Source: CAWJLS01 sp963843755 (lineage in GTDB: Bacteria; Acidobacteriota; Thermoanaerobaculia; Multivoradales; DATKCC01). From it: DNA of 64,000 nt. Below the pieces are notes generated by a model. That model saw nothing but the letters and a program-made list of their open reading frames with translations, searched no databases and was not told the DNA's origin. Below, one piece after another: positions 63,817 to 64,000 of this stretch. Position 1 is the first letter of the stretch. Every line of letters begins with the position of its first letter. A program made the translations under genes and the position numbers. Location of the stretch: positions 372,001 to 436,000 of the forward strand of contig CAWJLS010000002.1 in assembly GCA_963843755.1 (NCBI GenBank), written 5' to 3'.

Positions 63817-64000
63817 TCAGCCCCGCGGGTCGCCCGGCGCCGACGGCGGACGGGCGTCCGGCTCCGCCGTCCGCTCGGCGGGCGTCAGCTCCGTGATGGT
63901 GCGGTCGCCGACCCACCGGCGCTGGAGCCAGCGGACGCCGAAGAGGTCCGCGATGCCCCGCCACAGGCGGTTCTGGATGCCGTACTTGGGCGTGCCGAAG
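63817..64000 (-). CDS. GT2 polyprenyl-phosphate glycosyltransferase, C-terminal end (cut by window edge)
   Basis: Only the last 60 codons are inside the window, ending at TGA 63819-63817. The sequence FGTPKYGIQNRLWRGIADLFGVRWLQRRWV matches the C-terminal region of GT2 enzymes that make undecaprenyl-phosphate sugars, where the S/T-K-Y/F-G, N-R-L-W and G-V-x-W-L elements recur. A Pro/Ala-rich tail follows. Coupling to the ArnT-like gene supports the call. The catalytic part lies beyond the window. Confidence 0.7.
   Translation of the reverse strand, partial: FGTPKYGIQNRLWRGIADLFGVRWLQRRWVGDRTITELTPAERTAEPDARPPSAPGDPRG

Overview
The window is about 64 kb of very GC-rich DNA with dense, mostly ATGA/GTGA-coupled genes. 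The mix of tandem VWFA-related proteins of the acidobacterial type, CRTAC1 (FG-GAP plus ASPIC/UnbV) proteins, sulfatase-like/TPR proteins, an Oar-like TonB receptor and a Ser/Thr kinase with a TPR tail points to Acidobacteriota, possibly a Thermoanaerobaculia-like lineage. This is inferred from gene content; no rRNA is present. No transposase, integrase, phage gene or CRISPR array was seen.

Layout. 0-12 kb: hflK start (-), MltD-like lytic transglycosylase, a TPR protein, gamma-glutamyltransferase, a small secreted protein, a Ser/Thr kinase (-), then rhomboid protease, JAMM peptidase and a MoeB-rhodanese fusion (+). 12-21 kb (-): acyl-CoA synthetase, two tRNA-Val, then thrS-rpmI-rplT-pheS-pheT and a ZapB-like coiled-coil gene. 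infC is absent, rplT carries an extra C-terminal domain, and pheT lacks the usual N-terminal tRNA-binding domain. 21-49.5 kb: an accessory array with two related operons in opposite orientation. The + operon (21.0-30.4 kb) reads carboxypeptidase-regulatory/TPR protein, phosphatase-superfamily 'sulfatase'-TPR, CRTAC1, TPR, CRTAC1. The - operon (49.4-37.0 kb) reads carboxypeptidase-regulatory/TPR protein, two 'sulfatase'-TPR proteins, a pentein-like protein, a methyltransferase, CRTAC1, TPR. Between them lie a GT2-GT39-'sulfatase' group (-) and a further CRTAC1 gene (+). 49.6-59 kb: an orphan TonB receptor (-) with a readable promoter and terminator, a transglutaminase-like/TPR lipoprotein and two VWFA-related proteins (+). 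59-64 kb: zapA, a 6S RNA, rny and ymdB (+), then an ArnT-like GT39 and the end of a GT2 gene (-).

The array is the most novel part. Its four 'sulfatases' all lack the Cys/Ser-x-Pro-x-Arg formylglycine motif and have Thr-Leu-Pro-Ser-His instead, and nearly every product has an export signal. I read it as a duplicated module for a cell-surface process, function unknown, in which Thr-nucleophile phosphatase-superfamily enzymes, calcium-binding propeller proteins and TPR scaffolds work together.

Two large-scale oddities. First, about 29 single-base frameshifts fall in ten genes between 21.7 and 55.8 kb, while flanking housekeeping genes are intact. Many sit in G/C runs, so sequencing or consensus error is the simplest explanation. 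Second, inverting the segment from about 11.85 to 59.07 kb would place pheT and the ZapB-like gene directly upstream of zapA-6S-rny-ymdB, suggesting a real ~47-kb inversion or an assembly misjoin.
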